This document shows, one piece after another, positions 44,461 to 55,790 of a stretch of 64,000 nucleotides of DNA (its first letter is position 1; every line of letters begins with the position of its first letter). The translations under genes were made by a program, and so were the position numbers. Source of the DNA: Nematopogon swammerdamellus (taxonomy: Eukaryota > Arthropoda > Insecta > Lepidoptera > Adelidae); contig OX336349.1 of assembly GCA_946902875.1 (NCBI GenBank), positions 10,067,891 through 10,131,890 on the forward strand, given 5' to 3'. A model generated the notes under the pieces. The model did not search any database. It saw nothing but the letters and a program-made list of their open reading frames with translations, and had not been told where the DNA came from.

Positions 44461-45769
44461 TTATGATAGCGTCATGTCATCATGGATAAAGGTCCGCTAA
44501 ACGATTGGAATGACCTAACGAGTTTTAATAGGTTGTAAGAGTGAAACCCATCTGGATTGGATCACCACACTAAATGAAGTTCGGGGGGCACAGCTTTGAA
44601 AATTAATTTTCCATCCAGTTCAGTATATCCGATAGGATTAAGGGAATGGCACCTAGCAGCGACAGGAACTCGTAGCATCACAAATTTTAATAAGGATAAT
44701 GAAGCCAACCTACTTTGCAGCCATATTATTACATTTTTTCATAAAACCGTCCATATAAACCGTGTGGCAGTGCACGAAATGGGATGACTCCACCTCTGCA
44801 TGAAACTGAACAACTATAATTATTGTTCTAGGATTTTTTATTTTGAGAAATATTTTATTTTCTCTTTCTTCATTCAAAGTGCGAAAAATACAAATTTTGG
44901 CATAAAAAAATATTACGTTAAAAATATAGCATTCCAGGAATGAGGTGAACTATTCGCAGGTGGCAATACTGTTTTATGTGCCGTTGGTAGCAGAAGGTAC
45001 TCCTCAAAATGCGTCCGGGTTGGTTCCGCTGGTAGCAGAAGGTACTGCTCAAACGCGTCCGGGTTGGTTGAGGAAGGCCAGCAGCGCATGGCCAGAGTGC
45101 AACACCATCTCATATTCGACAATGTTGGTTATTAGTTTACCCGCCAAAAGCCGCTTGTTGCTCTGTACCGATCGCGTAGGATGTCCAGCGCGATGGTGAA
45201 ATTAATCCCCATCATACTTAAGTTTTTCGAGAAATTCAAAAAAGTACCACTTAGAATCTAACACCGCGTGATACGTAAAAAAATTTAAATATTCACTGTT
45301 AAACTTTAACAAAATGGAGAATGTATTTGTACCTACGTATCTCGATAAGCAATTTAAAGTTAGAGCGGATTATCTCGCAGGCTAGAGGCGGCGGCGGTTG
45401 CGGCGTCGACGGTTAAATTATGAAGCTACCTACTTATCCTGAATCCCGCCGAACTTAAGTTTTAACCTCTATTACGTCGTCGCCAAATTACTTGAGAGGC
45501 GACGTCGACGGTTCAGGAAGACTTAGAACTGAGCAAGTTACTGTTTTATGTCGGGCATTACTGCAGATATACTTGCTTGAATTTAACTTTGGGATTGTGC
45601 TTGTGTAATTGACGTTTTTGTGTATTTGATAACTTCGCATTTCACCTCTTCAGTGTGTAACGTCTTCGTGTATCTTGTGTTCGGTTATGTGTGAGTGAGC
45701 TAAAGTCGTTATAGGAATGATAAAATAGCGCTTAATTTAGAATAAAAACAGCTTATAACAAAAATGAAA
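44461..45769. other. Spacer with a 45-bp tandem duplication
   Basis: At ~44979-45070 a unit running from 'ggtagcagaaggtact' to 'gcgtccgggttggtt' occurs twice in tandem with about four differences. No gene recognised. 45385-45420 is CGG-rich. Confidence 0.5.
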
Positions 45770-46090
45770 TGACTAACCTTTTTTTAATGAAAACTGGCCC
45801 TATTCGCTACATCAACCTACAACATTCGTGATGTCAGCCATAACACAGTGGTGAACTAGGTGTCATATGTCAGTGCTTCCCTTTTGATCATGTTGGATGC
45901 ACTGAATTAGACGGAAAACACTATTTAGGTACATAGCCACTTTGCCGGACCTTTCATTCAGTGCGGCGGCGATACCAACCTGGGCGGATTAAACACTACC
46001 GCTTAGTAAGGTTAGAAAGAAATGAACCTACAGTTTAACTTGAAATCCGAACCATGGTCGGCCTCCAACGGCCGAACGGTCACCTTGTCA
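45770..46090 (-). repeat. SINE (tRNA/5S family), near full, antisense
   Basis: The T-run, 'atgaaaactggccctattcg', 'aacattcgtgatgtcagcc', 'ttcattcagtgcggcggcg' and 'atccgaaccatggtcggcct' follow the order of the 37701 copy reversed. The 5S-like part is not recognisable. Confidence 0.6.
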
Positions 46091-47912
46091 GATGTATGTA
46101 ACAAGGTAAAATGTTAACAATGTTTGCAAAGCCGTTTACGGGTAGTTGTAACTACGATTGGTACCGATCGCACGCAGATTATCGACAGCCTCACAACAAT
46201 GGCGGAATCAGCCGCGCGGGGCCAATTCGGTAAAGTTTTTCGAGTCTAGCTCGACATTTCTCTTGATGGAAAACTGCTTTGGAAAATTTCTAGTTTCATT
46301 ATTTAAAAAAGTATTTAAAATACTTGCTCATAGATGCTTATTTTGTACTATCCTTTCTTTAGAGACCCACAGCGAGCTGGCTAACGACGATTGACCGATT
46401 GAATGAAAGCACGAAGTTTCAAGATTCCTCATTAAATTTGAGTTTATTTTCACATACTTCTCAGACCTTTGTTGGGTACTTCTATAGAGAAATTGTCACT
46501 TTTGAACCTTAGACAATGAAACCGTATTTCATCAAATGAATGTTAATTTAAAAATGATCAAATTAATAGTTTTACTTAAACTGGGAAATGGTTTTACAAT
46601 AAGTAGGGCTATTTTACTTCAACAAATAGATGCCAATGATGACAGAAATTCTATTTAATCAATCAACACATTTCTGCTTATGCACATTCCATGCACACGC
46701 GAATAGACAGCTCTCGCCCACCACAAGGTACATACTACCCGCAGGAATGAGCTATCCTCCGATGAATCGTCCGAGCGTACGGAACGCACAGCATTGCAAT
46801 CGATACCACCACATCGATACACTCGATGCAACGGCGAAGGTACAGACCGTAAAATTACTCCACGGATTAATCTCTTTGTAGAGAAATTCAATTTCTAGCC
46901 AACATCTGCCGGGAAGAGAAATTTAATATTTCCACTATCGACTTTCGCCCTCGTTCGTCTGCTCGTTAGTGGCCCGGTTCTGTCTCTCCAGTGTCGTAGC
47001 TAGGACCATTGGCGCTCAGAGCAAACATTCAGCTTTCTGGCCCCTCCAAAGTTATCTACTAGATACAGTCTAGCTGGCATTACAACGTCCCTTATACGTT
47101 GTCCTAAGTGTTCCTGCTCACTGCGAATGGCACATTTTGTCTTGTTCTATTATCTAGTATTATGAACATTCGAACGTCGCGTGTATGGCTTTTAGTTACT
47201 TGTTATGTACGATATTCAGAACTTGCAATTTCGCATGTGAGTAGCTGACAACTTCGATAAACATAAGCGAAGGTGAGGGAAAAGCTAGTGAAATACTGAG
47301 AATAGCTAGGCTGTTTGCGCGCTTCGCACCTCCGCACCACCGCCGCTGGCGCCCCTGTTGCTAGACTCTAACTACATCGCTGCATATCTGTCTATTTCGC
47401 CGTCAAACTTTGGTAACTTTGGCAGTCTGTGCGTGCGGACCTTGAGAGCCAACTTAGGCTAGGTTACGAGTCGAAATTATTGGTAACAATATCCTACTTG
47501 AGGCTAGTGTGGTTTGACTTAAGTATTTCTTTGGAATGTTCTGATCTTAGTCGACTGGTGTATGAGCGGGACAAAGGTTTAATATGTCTGAACTGGTACT
47601 TAAGTTAAAGTTTAATTATTCCGTAGGTACGTATACACTGGTAAGTAGGTATGACAATGTTAAAGGTAAATGCCGCCATCACCGTTTTACCACCATACAA
47701 TAAGTAAGGTAATTTAGATTTCTATGCCACGTTGAATAGGCGTATTATTAAAACATTTCTTCACAACTGGTAACGACTTTACAATTATTGCGCACAATAT
47801 TAAAATAATCATTACCTTAAATATTTACAGTTAGATATGTACCTACTTACGTTGCACACGTATGTATAGATAGATACTTTTTAAATTATATAAGTAGGAT
47901 ACCAGATATTAT
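46091..47912. other. Spacer
   Basis: No gene or repeat end was recognised. 47310-47360 is GC-rich (CCTCCGCACCACCGCCGCTGG). Confidence 0.4.
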
Positions 47913-47913
47913 A

Positions 47914-48312
47914 CAACGTGTCCCAAAACTCAACGTCAAGCGAGAACCAGGGAGTAGGCCAGTTTATGACTACCCAGGGAAAAATAAGAAAAAACAATCG
48001 GAGTAATTTGTTTTTTATGATATGAGCATTTTTTGAAAAACGTTTCTTACAAAATTTTTAGGTACTACGACTACAAATTTGCAAATATAATTGTTAATTT
48101 TTTTTATTGGTAGCCTAAATAACTCTGGTATTGATCAGTATCCCAAATAAAACCAAAATGCCAATAGTTTTACTTATCACAAAAAAAAATAAAAAATGCT
48201 TATATCATAAAAAACAAATGACTCCGATTTTTTTTTTCTTATTTTTCCGTGGGTAGTCATAAACTGGCCTACTCCTTGGTTCCCGCTTGACGTTGAGTTT
48301 TGGGACATCCTG
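47914..48312. mobile_element. MITE 1 of a three-element cluster
   Basis: It is flanked by TA on both sides. Ends are CAACGTGTCCC and GGGACATCCTG. Inverted repeats run ~95 bp (both carry 'ctcaacgtcaagc' and 'gtaggccagtttatgac'). The centre has no coding capacity. TA target and CARRG-type ends suit Tc1/mariner. Confidence 0.75.
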
Positions 48313-49034
48313 TATACTTGTATTGAAAGTTTATATATATATATATACAGGGTGTCCCAGAAACCGACGATAATCCTTTAACAGGAGATAGGGCTGCTAA
48401 TTACCTCTCAGAATATCTAATTTTAGGTTTAGTAAAAATGGCTTAGTTTTTGAGATATTGTCATTTTTGTAAAAATCCAAAATTTTCTCTCTCAGCTCAT
48501 TTTTTTAAATGCCACGAGAACAAATGTAAGATTTTCTTAAATCTAGTTTTCGTCAAATATTCCTGAAAAGTAAGGCTTTCACACGGTATAATTTATTTTT
48601 TTATGTTGAATCCTGTTTAGCTGAAAAACTACTTAAGAGCCACATGTTAAAAAAAATTCAGCCTCATCCTTTGAGTTTGGCCCTTCGCGGTGAAAAAAAA
48701 AATTACTACACTAAATTGGCATTATGCAAAAAAAGTACGCGCATCTAATGTAGTTTTTAAAATGGTACATCACTTACCGCTTTGCCCAATAATTTATGAG
48801 ATATTGTTATTTAACTGCAAAAAGACCTCGGAATTTGATAACTGTTCTACCAACTACGAATTGGAATAAAATAAACATTTGAAGTAATTGGTCTTTATTA
48901 ACCTGTTAAAGTAGATGTTCAAATTGTTTACAACCTGCACAAATGCTACCTCGACATCTTCTCACAAATGCCCGGTTGATGCGTCGAGCAAGTACTCGAT
49001 GCAAGTGCAGATACGTCCATCTACGATCCATCTG

Positions 49035-49215
49035 TGGGGATATGCTTGGTCTAAAAAATTACGCACTTCTCTAGCGTAATGGGTTGGGCAGCCATCATTT
49101 TGCAACCACCTCTGTATGGCCAATAGGTACATCTTCTAAAAGGCTCTGAAGCTCCTGTTTCAGAAACTCAAGATAATTCGCCCGTTTAAAGTCTCTACTA
49201 TTCAAAGGACGTCTT
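49035..49215 (-). pseudogene. Transposase middle fragment (minus half of dimer)
   Basis: On the minus strand two frames together read LEFLKQELQSLLEDVP, then QNDGCPTHYAREVRNFLDQA and YPHRW. This is the second catalytic-aspartate region of a mariner-like DDE transposase (usual form QQDGAPPHFAR.V). Frameshifts separate the pieces. The following third-aspartate segment is missing on this strand; the left arm continues directly with the C-terminus. Confidence 0.65.
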
Positions 49216-49221
49216 CTTGCC

Positions 49222-49378
49222 TCCTAGCCACTTGCATCCCCACAGATAGACCGGACGTCTAGATCACCGGATTTAAATCCGTTAGATCTTTATTATTGGG
49301 GCTATTTAAAAGAAAAAGTTTACGGGAAACCGGTGGAAAACTTGATAGAGCTCAAAGAAAGAATTACAGAAAGTTTTT
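49222..49378 (+). pseudogene. Transposase third-aspartate fragment (plus half)
   Basis: The frame reads RTSRSPDLNPLDLYYWGYLK then EKVYGKPVENLIELKERITE. SPDLNPLD...WGYLK is the third-aspartate motif of mariner-like transposases. It is cut by the SINE at 49379, beyond which the right arm supplies the C-terminus. Confidence 0.75.
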
Positions 49379-49530
49379 TTTTATGTAAACTGACATGGTT
49401 GGCTACATCACCTACAACATCCGTGATGTCAGCCCATAACACCGGGTGAACTTGGTGCCACGTCAGTGCTTCCCTTCGGTCGTGCAGACTATAGTCAACC
49501 GGACGGAAAACACAAACTATTTACATAGCA
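49379..49530 (-). repeat. SINE (tRNA/5S family) inserted in the dimer
   Basis: The T-run and 'atgtaaactgacatggttgg' through 'aaacacaaactatttacatag' match the 3' half of the 37701 copy reversed, with few changes. It is absent from the left arm, so it inserted after the dimer or after the split of the two halves. Confidence 0.75.
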
Positions 49531-50217
49531 TAGGTGGACGTATCTGCACTTGCATCGAGTACATGCTCGACGCTTCAACCGGGCATTTGTGAGAAGATGT
49601 CGAGCTAGCATTTGTGCAGGTGGTAAACAATTTGAACATCTACTTTAACAGGTTAATAAAGACCAATTTACTTCAAGTGTTTATTTTATTCCAATTCGTA
49701 GTTGGTAGAACAGTTATCAAATTCCGAGGTCTTTTTGTAGTTAAATAACAATATCTCATAAATTATTGGGCAAAGCGGTAAGTGATGTACCATTTTAAAA
49801 CCTACATTAGATGGGCGTTTTTTTTTGGCATAATGCCACTTTAGTGTAGTAATTTTTTTTTTCACCGCGAAGGGCCAAACTCAAAGGATGAGGCTGACAT
49901 TTTTTTAACATGTGGCTCTTAAGTCGTTTTTCAGCTAAACAGGATTAAACATAAAAAAATAAATTATACCGTGTGAAAGCCTTACTTTTCGGAAATATTT
50001 GACAAAAACTAGATTTAAGAAAATCTTACATTTGTACTCGTGGCATTTAAAAAAATTAGCTGAGGGAGAAAATTTTGGATTTTTACAAAAATGACAATAT
50101 CTCAAAAACTAAGCCATTTTTACTAAACCTAAAGTTAGATATTTTGAGAGGTAATTAGCAGCCCTATCTCCTGTTAAAGGATTATCGTCGGTTTCTGGGA
50201 CACCCTGTATATATATA

Positions 50218-50665
50218 CAGGGTGTAAAAACGGCGAGTACATTACATTTAGGAAATGATTATTGGGATCTAGAGTAACAAAAAAGTCAAGTAACTTTTTT
50301 CTAAATTCCCTTTAAATAAAAAGTAGGTTTTCATACAAACTAATTGATTATTTTAGTGTAAAAGTGATCTAATGACAACAGGGCGGCGCGGAGGGGGGAA
50401 GAGCGGGTGGGACGTGAGCGCCCCGGACGGAGGTGTTGGCGGGAGGGGCAGAGGTTAGCTTTGTGAGCGGAGGGCTGGAGGTCTGCAATCGGAGGGTGCG
50501 GAGCGGCAACAACGCGTTAAATTACACTAGACGAACACATGCATTTCAAAAATTCATATCTCGAAAACAAGACACTTTAGAGAAAATCTTTATTTGCTTT
50601 TTTGTCTAGGAAAAACATGAGGATTGCGCTGGCGCAATTAATGTACTCGCCGTTTTAACAACCTG
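50218..50665. mobile_element. MITE 3 of the cluster, GC-rich core
   Basis: It is flanked by TA (50216-50217 and 50666-50667). Ends are CAGGGTGTAAAAACGGCGAG and its near complement (CTCGCCGTTTTAACAACCTG), about 28 bp. The core at 50380-50515 is unusually GC-rich. It has no coding capacity. Only eight bases of (AT)n separate it from the inverted dimer. Confidence 0.75.
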
Positions 50666-50667
50666 TA

Positions 50668-51989
50668 TATTATGATAAATATTGTGGTGTTGTATTATTT
50701 TGTTTACGACGGCAACCAGCGCCGAAATATTTAAGAAGTGTAAAAAATTATGTACAAAACTGTATACTTGTAAGGATTAACTAAAATAATGTTAATAAAG
50801 AGTTTCCACAAGCGCCTCGAACTCGAAGTTATAATGTGACAGTAGGTACCGACGCAATTCTGGCTGGATATAATCGCCCCCTTGCAACCGACCGCCCCCG
50901 TCCTTTGAGTGTTGCCAGTGTTAGGCCTCCGAGGCATCGCCTAAATAAATGCAAATGTGATTACTCGCAGGACAACGGAAATAATTTGAGCAGTGTTGCC
51001 CGCTCTCTGCGGACTCAACTTGTTCTGGGCACGGCAATTATTCTGCGAAGTATGTACATTTTGATGTTTCGCGTTGGCGCTGTAAATTTTATTGGACATC
51101 GAGGATGTAATCTTTTGAGTGTATAATAATAAAATGCTTTTATTTCGCTGTTGAATTGAAAATAAAGAAAATTCTACAATGAATACAATACATGTTTATT
51201 GGTCGCAACCACAGAACAGCGATCGGCGGTCGTCCTCCCTAGAGGGCGCGCCCCGACTTTTGATGTGTGGTCGCAACATCCTTACCAATTTTTTAAAGGT
51301 TTCCTGTAAGAAATCGTTCTCCGTGATAAATACGCGGCGATTCAGCAATAACTATATGGCTGATTTTGGAACTATAATTAATAATATGATAAATGTTTAA
51401 TGAAAAAATCTAAACAAACATTTAATGTTAAAATTTGACGAATCCGAGTGCAGTTACTGACTAAGGATGATGAATAAAGAATAGCTATCCATATTTAGAA
51501 CTTGGTGTAAAAATTATTTGACTAGATTTATGGTTATATCCAATGATATATCGCATATGAATGTGCGTATGAAATGAAAATGGCGAACGCAATGGATGAT
51601 AGTAGTAAACCGTTCTACCCTCTGCTATATGAATTCAGTCTTACAACTCGCACGCCGCCTGCCGCCGCCGCGCCCCGCCACCTCGTCGCGCCGCCGCCAC
51701 CGCTGGCACCAATTTGTAAAGGGCGAAGTTTTCAAAAGCTGCACTACGATTTTCTACTAAAGCGAACAGGTACCTATTTGAAAATTATCAGCACGACTGC
51801 GCTACGAGTGCGGTCCTGAGGAATTTCCAATGGAATCAAACCGAATAAAGATGGTGAAAGATTTTCAGCTTCAATTACAGAACGTTGGGCTGGAAAATTA
51901 GGTGAAAGGTGAATGCTAGTTATCGTAGAAATAAACTGTGTCAATGTATATGGGTTTTTAGATGTCCGTACGCCATACGTAACGGAAGC
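50668..51989. other. Spacer
   Basis: No gene recognised. 51645-51710 is GC-rich (CCGCCGCCGCGCCCCGCC). A 10-bp-stem hairpin (CCATACGTAA...TTACGTATGG) lies at 51973-52002. Confidence 0.4.
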
Positions 51990-52200
51990 CTATTACGTAT
52001 GGGGACCCCGTGAATTTTTTTACTTTTTCTTATTTTTTCTTATTTGTTGTTATATCGGCCATAATAACATAATTCTGTGAACATTTCAACGGGCTACCTA
52101 TTACGGTTCAAGAGGTACAGCTCTCGGACAGACAGACAGACAGACAGACGGCGGCGTATAGGCTTATAGTAATAGGCTTCCGTATGGATACGGATAAAAT
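51990..52200 (+). repeat. GGGTTCCGTA/(CTGT)n repeat, 3' half
   Basis: 'ggaccccgtgaattttttta', 'gttgttatatcggcca', 'caacgggctacctattacgg' and (GACA)n match 2600-2790 almost word for word. Confidence 0.7.
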
Positions 52201-52369
52201 GTAATAATGTGTCAAATGTAGTTCATGTTATCATGAGTATTATGTATTTAGCTGCATTTCGTTGATATCTCTCTTTCAAAGAAAATAGTTATATTAATAC
52301 AAATTTCTCTAGAAAACTAACTTGTTTGTAACTTAAATTGAAATTACTTAAACATAAGACGAACAAAGT

Positions 52370-52455
52370 TACCTACCTAGCTCACCAAGGTATTATCGGC
52401 TGACATCACAAATGTTGTAGGTAATGATAGCCAACCGTGTCAGTTTCCATAAAAA
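52370..52455 (+). repeat. SINE (tRNA/5S family) tail
   Basis: 'ctagctcaccaaggtattat', 'ggctgacatcacaaatgttg' and 'gtgtcagtttccataaaaaa' match the last 80 bp of the 37701 copy. Confidence 0.6.
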
Positions 52456-52479
52456 AATTATCTTCAACTATTACCTATT

Positions 52480-52575
52480 TTGTATTATTTCGAAGCACAT
52501 GTCGAAATCTGATTCGATCCTCCGACCTCTGCCTTGAGAGGCTCGTGATATAACCACTAAACTACGAATACTATC
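52480..52575 (-). repeat. tRNA-like SINE head, degraded
   Basis: On the minus strand: CGTAGTTTAGTGGTTATATC (box-A-like), 'gcctctcaaggcagagg', then GGATCGAATC (box-B-like). Spacing is close to a tRNA, but the stem ends do not pair, so a SINE head is likelier than a gene. Confidence 0.4.
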
Positions 52576-53042
52576 AATACTTAGATATTATATTCATATA
52601 CCTATCATTCATATTTACTAGTTAATTAAAACATAAATAAAACGGTGTCCACAACACATCAAATTGGTCTAAATTATACTATGCGAGATGCCAACCCGGA
52701 ATACTAGAGAACGATCCATGTTAATAGATTCAGGGGATCCAGTACTCATCCAAACGTATGAGGGTGGAGGGAGGATTAACGGTCATAAATAAAGTACAGG
52801 CAGGCAGGAATGGACGTATGTCGAACACATTTGAAATTCAGGTAAAACCCTTTAGAGGCTGTCGTCGGGCCCCTTTTGGTGAATCAAGCCTACGCAGTAG
52901 GCTTTATGGTACCCCTAATTTAATCACATTTGTACACGATACTATCCCAAGCCCATGAGTTGGGAAGGATGCCTAACATGAATACAAAAGCGTATGGGTT
53001 ACGGTACCTATAACTTAGGAATTTGAATTTCATTTACTAAAT

Positions 53043-53440
53043 TTAGGGTTCCGTATCCATGCTTAAGCCTATTACTAAGCCTATGCGTCTGTCTATCTGT
53101 CTGTCTGTCCGTCCTAGGGCTGTATCGTCTGAACCGAAATAGGTAGCCGGTTAAATTTTTCACAGATTACGTGTTATTATCGCGCATCTATAAAACAAAT
53201 AATAAAAAAAGCAAACATTAAAAAAATAAGGTGGGTCCCCATACAAGAAAGGTGCTAAGAATAGATTAGTACATATTAACGCTACTGAATAATAGATGGC
53301 GCCACAGGTATTTATACTCGTATTTTGCATTAAAGAAAGACAAAATAATATAGACGAATATGGTTTATTGACATGTATGTATAGCGGATATACGGAACCC
53401 TCCGTGTGCGAGTAAAACTCGCACTTGACCAATATTTTTT
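53043..53440 (-). repeat. GGGTTCCGTA/(CTGT)n repeat, antisense, full
   Basis: It begins 'tagggttccgtatccatg', holds (CTGT)n at ~53090-53110 and ends 'acggaaccctccgtgtgcga' and 'ctcgcacttgacc'. Same layout as 24055-24485. Confidence 0.7.
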
Positions 53441-54787
53441 TTAAATATATAATTTGTTTTCGACAATATATTTAAGTACTAACGTTGGCTAGGTGACATT
53501 TTGAGGCATTCACTAAATCTAAACGGCAGAAAACCCCATGTATAATTACAGGTTACAAAATGTAGGTAATATTTAGCTTTTACAAGTAAGTTTATGTAAC
53601 AAGCAAACATACAGTCATGTTATGGATTTTAAATATGGAGGAGATGTTGTAATTTATAGTGAACTGATTAAATTATTTCATAATTTTCAAGTCGAATTAG
53701 AATTATTTCACTATTAAACGTTTTCAATTAATATAAAATTACTCGTTAGAAAGCCTTATCCAAACTTTCAGTATTCATTTACTACGGACAAAGTCAGTCT
53801 TGAAAATATTTCTCCTAGCAAACCTATTGACCGATATACTTGAAAGAGGTACTCCACTACGGTACACTAATACATTACTATATCGCAGATAAAATGTTTC
53901 ACCCAAAATGTATAACCGACGTCAGAAAATTCCCCAAAAATTGAATATTCCACCGATTTCGATCGGGCTGGATGATAAATGCGCAGCCGTCGAGTGGAGG
54001 CTGTCGAAACGCCGACATTTGACAGAGGTCGCCGCTGTCGCACTCGAGTCGCGGCGGAAGCGAGTGACTGACTCGCGAAATGATGGGCTATGATCCCATC
54101 ATAACCGTACGATAAAATAATGTAACAGTACTTACAGAACCGGTATCTGCTCTTTGAGCAGGTGAAAACTCATTAAATATGTATGACCAAACGACATTAC
54201 AAATTTCGTGGACTTGCGTATATTCAACACGCGTATTACGAGCCATCCTGCTGGAAGTTGTGGGCATTTATAAATTAGTACCTGGGCGGCGGCGTCATAG
54301 AGAAATAATATACGTCTATGTTCGGCGTCTACACCTATCTACACCTATATTATATAAACTTGAAAAAAAATATCAGTAGGTATCTAAATAAAAAATTTCA
54401 TCCAATTGTTAGAGCGGTTTCCGAGAAACCAATTTATATATATAAGTATAATATATTATAATATATATGGATAATTTAAGATTAACTCACTTAAAGTAAT
54501 AGGATGTTGGAGACGAAATAAATAGTACTTACGTACTTGTTGAATGTATGACAAAGCAGTTCTAACCCTTTGAATTTTTCGTGTATTATATTTCTCTTGA
54601 GTTAACTGCTTCTTTCCGATGACGCGATTCACTGTACATATAATATATAGAGAAAATGCATCGCACTGAATCAATAAAGACAATCAAAACAGGTCGAAAC
54701 GTACCTGTATTATGAGAATTGCAATCATGGTAAAGGTAGGGCATTATGGCCATTTAGACGTAGGTAAATCAGCGCGGAATTAGATTT
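53441..54787. other. Spacer
   Basis: No gene recognised. 'atttcatccaattgttagagcgg' at ~54396 is an RTE-like LINE tail phrase. (TA)-rich at 54430-54470. Confidence 0.4.
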
Positions 54788-54814
54788 ATGAATATATTCT
54801 GTCATTATAAGTGG

Positions 54815-54985
54815 ATCCCGGACGCTAAAGATCTCGTGAAGCAGCTACGTCAGCTGCTTGTTGAAGCATCCGGGGAGCGTCGCGTCGTGCCACAGCGTTC
54901 CTCACAAACATATCATCTCGCCATCCAGCGAGGAAACGCGGTGGCCGCCCTCGGGACAATGAGTGATGTCCCGAGGATGCATATG
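54815..54985 (+). pseudogene. Second RLE-like C-terminal relic
   Basis: The frame reads DAKDLVKQLRQLLVEASGER, then HLAIQRGNAVAALGTM. It lines up with the last ~40 residues of the minus-strand protein at 41574-42493 (RQRIAIAIQRGNAASVLGTL), clearly from a different subfamily. Everything upstream is missing. Confidence 0.5.
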
Positions 54986-55061
54986 AATATTTTTATAGTT
55001 TAATTTATTTACCTCTTCTGTACAATTAGGCATTTCATATATATATAAGCGTAAGTACTAT

Positions 55062-55651
55062 GGAATTATTTCTTCCCTTTTACACTACTGAGTAGTAGTA
55101 CACAATGGAATTTTAAAGAGCCTTACTTTTTCATTCCCAACTGCACTACCAAAGGATTGTGTATGCGGACTCTCTGGTGCTATGGTTTTTCCATATGATA
55201 CGCGCTACTTATGATTCTGAATGGCCTTGTTTGTGGAACCTACAGATCTCATAAAAATGATTTTTTAAAAATGTAATATACCTATTTGACGATTTGTACC
55301 CGACTTAGGCAAAGCCAGAAGGAAGGGTTTTTTTATGATTTTAGCAGCCTATATATGTAGGTATGTTTGTATTTACGTATGTTCCACGGTAGTACCTAAA
55401 CTATTGAGCCGATTTCGATGAATGAAGTGTCAATCGAATCGTTGTTATGGTCCGGGTGACATAGGCTTTTTATACGAATAAAATCAATATGACGGATGTT
55501 ACACCCATAAAAGTGGGGGTCTCCGAATTTTTTAAGCTATGGTAGATAGGTAGGTAAGGTTTGGTAGTGCAGTTGGGAATGAAAAGTTAGGGCTCTTTAA
55601 AATTACATTGTGCACTACTACTCAGTAGTGCAAAAGGGAAGAAATAATTCC
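55062..55651. mobile_element. Inverted-repeat element, 92-bp arms
   Basis: 55062-55153 (GGAATTATTTCTTCCCTTTT...) pairs with 55560-55651. The ~400-bp interior has lepidopteran repeat phrases ('tattgagccgatttcgatg', 'gtccgggtgacataggcttt'). No clear target duplication, so class is open. Arms include 'actactgagtagtagt', a small palindrome. Confidence 0.65.
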
Positions 55652-55790
55652 AAACGACAATACCGGTTTCGCAGCTGGTAGTGCAGTAGTGCAGATGGGA
55701 CAAACAATTTCCAAAGAGCACTACCGGTAGCGCAGCTTGGTAGTGCAGTGTGGAAGGAACGGAATTTGTTACTATTCTCTCACACGGGCG
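55563..55790. repeat. Degenerate direct repeats of GGTAGTGCAG
   Basis: GGTAGTGCAG begins units at 55563, ~55677 and ~55738. Each is followed by a TGGGA/GTGGAA segment and an 'accggt..cgcagct' link. The first unit overlaps the right arm of the inverted repeat. Confidence 0.5.

Larger units (their letters stand above)
48348..50207. mobile_element. Inverted-dimer Tc1/mariner-type element
   Basis: TA flanks lie at 48346-48347 and 50208-50209. Both ends are CAGGGTGTCCCAGAAACC. The arms (48348-~49025 and ~49532-50207) are reverse complements at roughly 95% by eye. Each arm carries the 3' UTR and C-terminus of the same transposase (a frame ending QFEHLL then stop), pointing outward. Between them lie two opposed transposase fragments (49035-49215 minus, 49222-49378 plus) and an inserted SINE (49379-49530). 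Thus both termini are the 3' end of one parent transposon. It has no intact gene. Confidence 0.8.
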
